DNA from: Lateolabrax maculatus
Lineage: Eukaryota; Chordata; Actinopteri; Acropomatiformes; Lateolabracidae
Reading direction: 5' to 3'
Length of the DNA: 64,000 nucleotides
Assembly: GCA_031216445.1 (NCBI GenBank)
Contig: CM062218.1
Coordinates: forward strand, 2,654,001-2,718,000
The notes below the pieces were generated by a model. The model saw only the letters and a list, made by a program, of their open reading frames with translations, ran no database searches and was not told the origin of the DNA. This document shows, one piece after another, positions 50,201 through 56,400 of this stretch; the first letter of the stretch is position 1; each line of letters opens with the position of its first letter. A program made the position numbers and the translations under genes.

Positions 50201-53200
50201 TGATATGTTGAACTCAAAAAGGCATAAAAGAAAAAAATGACATCTTTGTTTGAATGCCAAGTAGTCAGCAGACCATTCCTGTAATTTCTTGTCCAAGACT
50301 CAAGAGAAAAAACAAATTAAAGACCAGAAAAACGTTTTGTAGTCTACTCAGTTTTGATCAGAGTCTCAGTTCACAGACTGATTACAATTTTAGAGGCCAC
50401 TTGCTCCAGGAGTTCACCTCTATGTGACATTTGTCTGACTGGAGCTCGACGCCCTGCTCTGCTCACCCATATTACCCACATCACTGTCATATAAAAGTAA
50501 GTAATAACTGAAAATGACAAATTTAAAAGGTTTTCATGAGGACACTGTGGATGAGGCTGGTAGATATCCCCAGGCTCAGCTCCACTGAAGAAAGTTTGAA
50601 AGCATCAGTGGTTTTAAAGGTTGAGGCAGGTGCGTTCCACAGACAGTTAGATATCAGCTCTACCGTTGTGTTCTTGAGCAAGGCATTCAACCACTCCAGC
50701 AGGAGTTTAGCCAAACAGTAAGACTGAGGTTGTACTGAAAAGGTGTAAAAGTGGGAGTATGGAGCATATTGTTGCTAAAAAAGAAAAATTGTGCTCACCG
50801 AACCTAAAACGGATAAAGAAAACAAAATATGGAAACTTTGCCACTGAAAATTCAGAATGAAAATTCCTTTTTGAAATTTTTTATAGACTGCTGAATATAT
50901 TTTAATATACTTTTAATGCAAAGTAGCTCCAGGGTTGTAGCCATGTTGTCATACCCAGTCACAGTACATCCGTACCAGTACATTTATTACCCCATTATCA
51001 TCATCTGTCATATATTCATGTATTAAACAGTTTTCCTACAACATTACACCGTTTCTCATTCTCATTCTCCTTCCCCCCTGAGCCTCAGTTGGAGGTGTCG
51101 TCAACTGCAGAGGCCAGAAGTAGTTTTGACACAGTTTGTGTGTGTCTGGTGTGTGTCGTGTGTGTGAACGTGTTTGTGTGTGTGGCGCTGGTCTTCCCCT
51201 CCTGCTCCCCCCCCCCCCCCCCCCCCCCCAATACCTGCTGTAGGTGTGACTCGCTCCATGAAGGACAAAGTGACCAAGCCCACTGCCATGGCCCAGGGTC
51301 GTGTCGCCCACATGATTGAGTGGCAGAGCTGGGGCAAACCGTCCGCGGGGCCGATGGGGAGCGCGGGCCACACCAACCTGCAGAGGGAGAAGGAGAGGAG
51401 GATGGAGAACGACGCCTACAGCGACCTTAGTGACGGCGAGAAGGAGGCCCGCTTCGCTGCAGGTGAGGGTACATCTGGGTGCTGAATGTACAGGTGCTTC
51501 ACTGTCAGAAAGGTTTTTCTCCAAAGTCCTGGTTATGTTGAGGGAAGCTGCGTATGAGACCAGTTATCTGCATGGTTTGAAAGCATCAAATTTCAGATCG
51601 CTCAAATAATAATAACAAAAGAATACATTAATTGTGAATGAGTGAAAACATGAACATTCATTTTTGCTACACACTGTTGCACCACTTTTCTTCAATGAAG
51701 TTTGGAAAGTCTAATTGGTTCTGGTCCCATCTGGTACCTCAAGCAAACTTAAATTAACACATTTTGATAAACACACATTTATTTGTCTACAACATTTACT
51801 TATTTCCCACTTGAAATAAACACTCTGTATTCTCCTCCATTCACTGATCTCGTTTCTCCATGTAATTACTGTTGTTATCGCTGTTGTTTTTATTACTAAT
51901 TAACTTCTGTGGGATTTGTTTTATGCATCTTTAATTGTGTTTCAGCAAGCTAAAAGATCTTATTATTATTATTACACGCTGCTAAAATCAGTACTGTTGT
52001 GTCTCAGCAAGGATTAATACCACTCCTGCTCCCTCTGTAGGCATCATGCAGCAGTTTGCGATCTCTGAGGCGACTCTGTTTGGCTGGACCTCGATGGACG
52101 GGGAGAGTATGGGAGCCGGCTCCAACCAGGGCAGCGTCGCTCACCTCAGTGAGGTCAACCAGGAGAGCATCACCAGCAGAGGTACTGCAGTTTAAACCTC
52201 TCTGCAAATGTTTATTGGGCTTGACTACAAGGGTTCAATCTGAGTGTCTCTAGCTGTAAACTGCTGCAGTCTTTGGTTTGAATCTGCTACCTTGCTGGCC
52301 CATAATGTGGAACCAATGCATCACAGTTAGAGGTTAAATATAATGGAGGTGGATGAGTCATTTGTGCATTGTATTAATTTAACATATTGAGGCCTATCTG
52401 CCTAAAACCACCAGTTACAACATACCTACAGACACTGTATTCTCACAAAGTGTAACAGCTCTAAACACTTCTCACAGTCGTTTGTCTTTGGACCACACGG
52501 TAAACTATTACGTTTTTCTATTATGTGTAGATGCACAGTTTGGGAAAATTAGAGCCCCGTTGGAAACTAAAAACAGCTGCATCAGTTATTCTGCCGACCA
52601 GCTGTAAAGGACTTTTGGAGGGCAGGCACACAGCTGCACATTTCTGCTTTTCACTGCTACCGGGCAGTTATTCAAAAACGTCCAAATGACACATTCGGAT
52701 GAGAGTCTGTCATTTAGGGGCGGCACGGTGACTCAGTGGCTCGCACTGTCGCCTCACAGCAAGAAGGTCCTGTGTTCGATTCCCGGCCTTTCTGTGTGGA
52801 GCTCAAACAAAGGTTGATTAGGTTGACCTGTGACAACAGATGAAAATTCTGTGGAAACTGATTAATGATTGATTAATGTGCACTGTCCCTTGTCAATAAA
52901 TACATTTCTGATTGCTCAGATAAGAGAATTTACCCAGAAATCTTAAAGTTTTCATGCAGTTTTATACTTGGTTGAAGGAAACAAACAGTTTGGGGAAACA
53001 AACATATCCTGATTTGTGGTTTGAGCCTCAGGTGATAAGATGTCTGTTTAGTTTAGCTGCACATAGGAAGATAAAACGGAGAGAAAGGAAGGGAAGAGAG
53101 CAATTTGCTCAGGCAAGATTAGGAAACCCCGTCTGACCTCACAGAAACAGCCTGCAACGTCACAAAAACCAAACAAAACAAACTGTGCCTATGTTTCTGG

Positions 53201-53418
53201 TCGTTAAAAGAATAAGCGTGCTGCTTTCATTGTTACACAGAGTAACACTGTAAACTGTTTCTTTTTTAGTCCTTGCTGGTGTTTAGCAAAGCAGAGCGTT
53301 GTCTAAACCCTGAGGGACTCTGTAGGTTAGCACAAGGACTTAGCCCTGCTCTCATTAACAACACCATATGGGCTCTGCTCAGTGCTTTATCTGGCATGCA
53401 ACACCAACACACACGTAC

Positions 53419-53464
<46 letters not shown>

Positions 53465-56400
53465 TACAGCAACGATTAAAAAGCTACTTAAAATCAGCAT
53501 TAGGACTGAGGGGATGTTTCTTCTCCACATTTAGTGTGAGTGTTCAGCCCCCCTCTATGGTTTTTGCTCTATAATAACAATGCTGCTGATAGGATAATTA
53601 TACTCCTATTAAAGTTATTACAGTTTGTTGCTTTTGGATGAGGTCAGGTTTATCCCTGTGTACGGATTTTATTAGCATCTAAACTCTGCTGTGACTGAAT
53701 CAACTCCAGGGTCTGAGGTTGGATTTAATTCTCTTCTTTTTAGTGGCTTCATTTTTTGTCTCAAGTCTGCCCTCACATGCTTCTATTTAGCTCTTTTACG
53801 GTTAATTTTAAATCCTGAGGAAAACATTGTGATTCACAAGTATTTTCTTAATTTCCATAAAATATGTGTAAAAGCTGTCATTTGTTATCTGAAAACATGC
53901 CAATTTTGAATCTAAAAGTGAACAGGGGAATCCTTAAAATTCCTCCACAGATTTTATTGTCTTCTCTTTTTGATTTGATCGTGGTGTTAAAACAGAAGTT
54001 TGTGGGAATCTGTGGTTGTGCCTCTTGTTGTTTCTACATATTCTCCGGTGCAGTTTTGCTAAAATCACATTATCACCCATCTCCCTCTTGGGTCTTTTGC
54101 ATTATCCTCTCCTCCTCCTCCTCTCTTTGTTTCCTCTAACACTGTCTCCCTCCTCCGACCTGTCTGTGTCTCCCCGTACAGACCAGGTGCTCCACCACTC
54201 CTCTGCGGATGTCTGGCCTCACACCTACGTCTCACAGGGCCTGTACTGCCTGTCGTCCTCTGACGCCTGGGACCCAATCACCAGCCAGCCCTCGGGCGTG
54301 GCCTCGCCTGCTGCAGGCTCCTACATCATGGGCGCTGGTGAGGATTGAATCTTCTCTCTTACACTGCGTCTGTACACTTGACCGTGTCTCTGAGCACTAA
54401 GTGTTTCGTGGTTGTTCCAGGTGGCAGCAGTGGAGCGGCGGGTACACCCGGTGAGGGGTATGAGGGGACAGTAGGCAGTTACATTCAGCAGCACCAGACT
54501 CATTTCACCCTGCAGCAGCACAACCAACTCCAACAGCTCCAACAACTTCACCACTACCAGCAGCAACAGTTTCTGCAGTACCAACAACAAGTCAGTAATA
54601 CTAAGACTGTTCATGTATGCAGTGTGTTACTAATGACTCTAACACTAACAACCCCAAGTGAGCAGCATCAAGTCTACCAGCAGCTGGGAATGTAAATTTG
54701 ACCAAACCACAACTAGAGAAGCAACAGCATGCCACTAGTACTAGAATACTAATACTGCATAAACATAATAAGACCCAAATTAACAGAAGTACCAGGTCAG
54801 TAGTACTGCTACTGGACTGTATGTGTTTCTTAACGTTTGTGGTTTGGTTATGACAAATTCTGACTATGGTGATCAGCTGGGCTGTAGACACTTGTAATAA
54901 AACGTATTGATTCATATTGTATGTATAAGTAAAATGTTCACTGTCAATGTTTTTATAATTGGTTTTCCCAACAATATGTGCTCTTGAAAACTAATGCATG
55001 ATCAAGGTTTTTATGGTTGTGTTTAGGAAACTCCAAGCTAGAGAAACATCTTGGTCTATTGAAAAAGTCAACACTGACTTGAAACATGGGCAGCACCAGT
55101 TTTCTACCAAAATTTATAAGCCAACTGAAATTAGTTGTACAGTATTTAAATGTAATTAATAGGACATATTAAATAATTACATTTAAATGTTCCACTTTTC
55201 CATGTAAGCTGGTTGGATGTGCAGGCTGCCTGGCTTTCATTGGTGTAAATCAGCTGCTGACGTCCAGCTCTCAGGCTGCTGGGGGGTTTTCTGCAAATGA
55301 AGTGAATCATGATGAACTATGAGACCCAAAGACTTTTTCGGCTCTGTTGGCTGCTCTCACATTGGTACATCTCAGAGCTCATTAAATAACTGAGGGGTTA
55401 TGAAATAATAACTTGAAAAGGTCAGGGACTCTGTCTTAGAAAAGGTGTACTGCTGGGACCACCATGGAAATGAGCTTGTTAGCTTTACCGTGTATATTAT
55501 ATGGTTGCCCTTGTGAAGGAGACTATTGAATATATTACATTACATTTATAATAAAGCTTTTCAATCAGTCCGTCAATTTTCTGAGCATCAGCCAATGCAT
55601 AAGAGCCTGAGACATTTCCCCCACTGTTCCCTGCAGCACCATCCCTGACTCATAATTTAAAAGGGTATTGAAAGTAGATGCAGACCGTTGTTAGTGACTG
55701 GAAGAAAGTGAAAAAACTGGCAAAAGTATCCTCCTCCTACACAAGTCTCTGGCAATGACTGCTAAATGCTGTGTGAATTAAAGTGCTTTGTCATTTGTTT
55801 TGGCACGATGAGGCTTTGAAACTTTCCTAGATTAAATCTTCTGTGATGAACTAGTTCACTATAGCGTTGTGGTCCATTACTGAGCAGCTGAAAATGTCAG
55901 GAGCTGGAGGGGGGGGGGGGGGGGGGGGCTTTAAAGTGCTTAAATCTGTAGAGGGCAGAAACAATTTCGTTCCAAACAAAAAAAGAGATGTAACTATGAG
56001 TCATTGGTATTGATCAACAACCAGATCAACCCCCTATATGAAGCTTATTTTACAGTAAACACTAATTTTCTCTCTTTCCTTCCTTTCCTATCTCTGATTA
56101 CAGTCCATGGAGCACAGGCCACAGAGTGCCTCCCATTCCCTCCAAGCCACTCCCAACAGCACCATCCACAGTCTCGGTCCACCCACCCACCCTCGGCTGG
56201 CTGACCTGTGGGGAGCTGCGCAGGTCGAGGCACACCACGTAGGCACTCACCTGCTGAATCCAAATGGTCAGATCACAGACTTTGCGGACTAGATGACGGT
56301 TGAATATGTTCAGACAGAACAGCTACAGTGGTTTGCAAGGGCACAGGGATGCATGACTGTACACGCAGTCACAGGCAAACAGGATAGGCAGCTCATCTAG

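Larger units (their letters stand above)
47603..51243 (+). other. fam131b: fam131b intron 4 (about 3.6 kb)
   Basis: Holds a minus-strand SINE (48535-48690), an isolated open frame (48805-49095) that I cannot assign, a candidate conserved non-coding element (49440-49960), a GT-rich run (about 51137-51182) and a poly-C run just before exon 5. Confidence 0.7.
52182..54181 (+). other. fam131b: fam131b intron 6 (2 kb)
   Basis: Contains the head of the GGCGGCACGGTG-type repeat (52717-52803) and a CA array (53423-53462). CT-rich near its 3' end. No exon supported. Confidence 0.8.

Noticed and set aside
51036..51524. 162-residue minus-strand frame over exon 5
   Set aside because: Shadow of the GC-rich coding exon and the poly-C run, which reads as poly-Gly.
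52717..52803. tRNA-like gene from the GTTCGATTCC word
   Set aside because: Head of a dispersed repeat; no cloverleaf.
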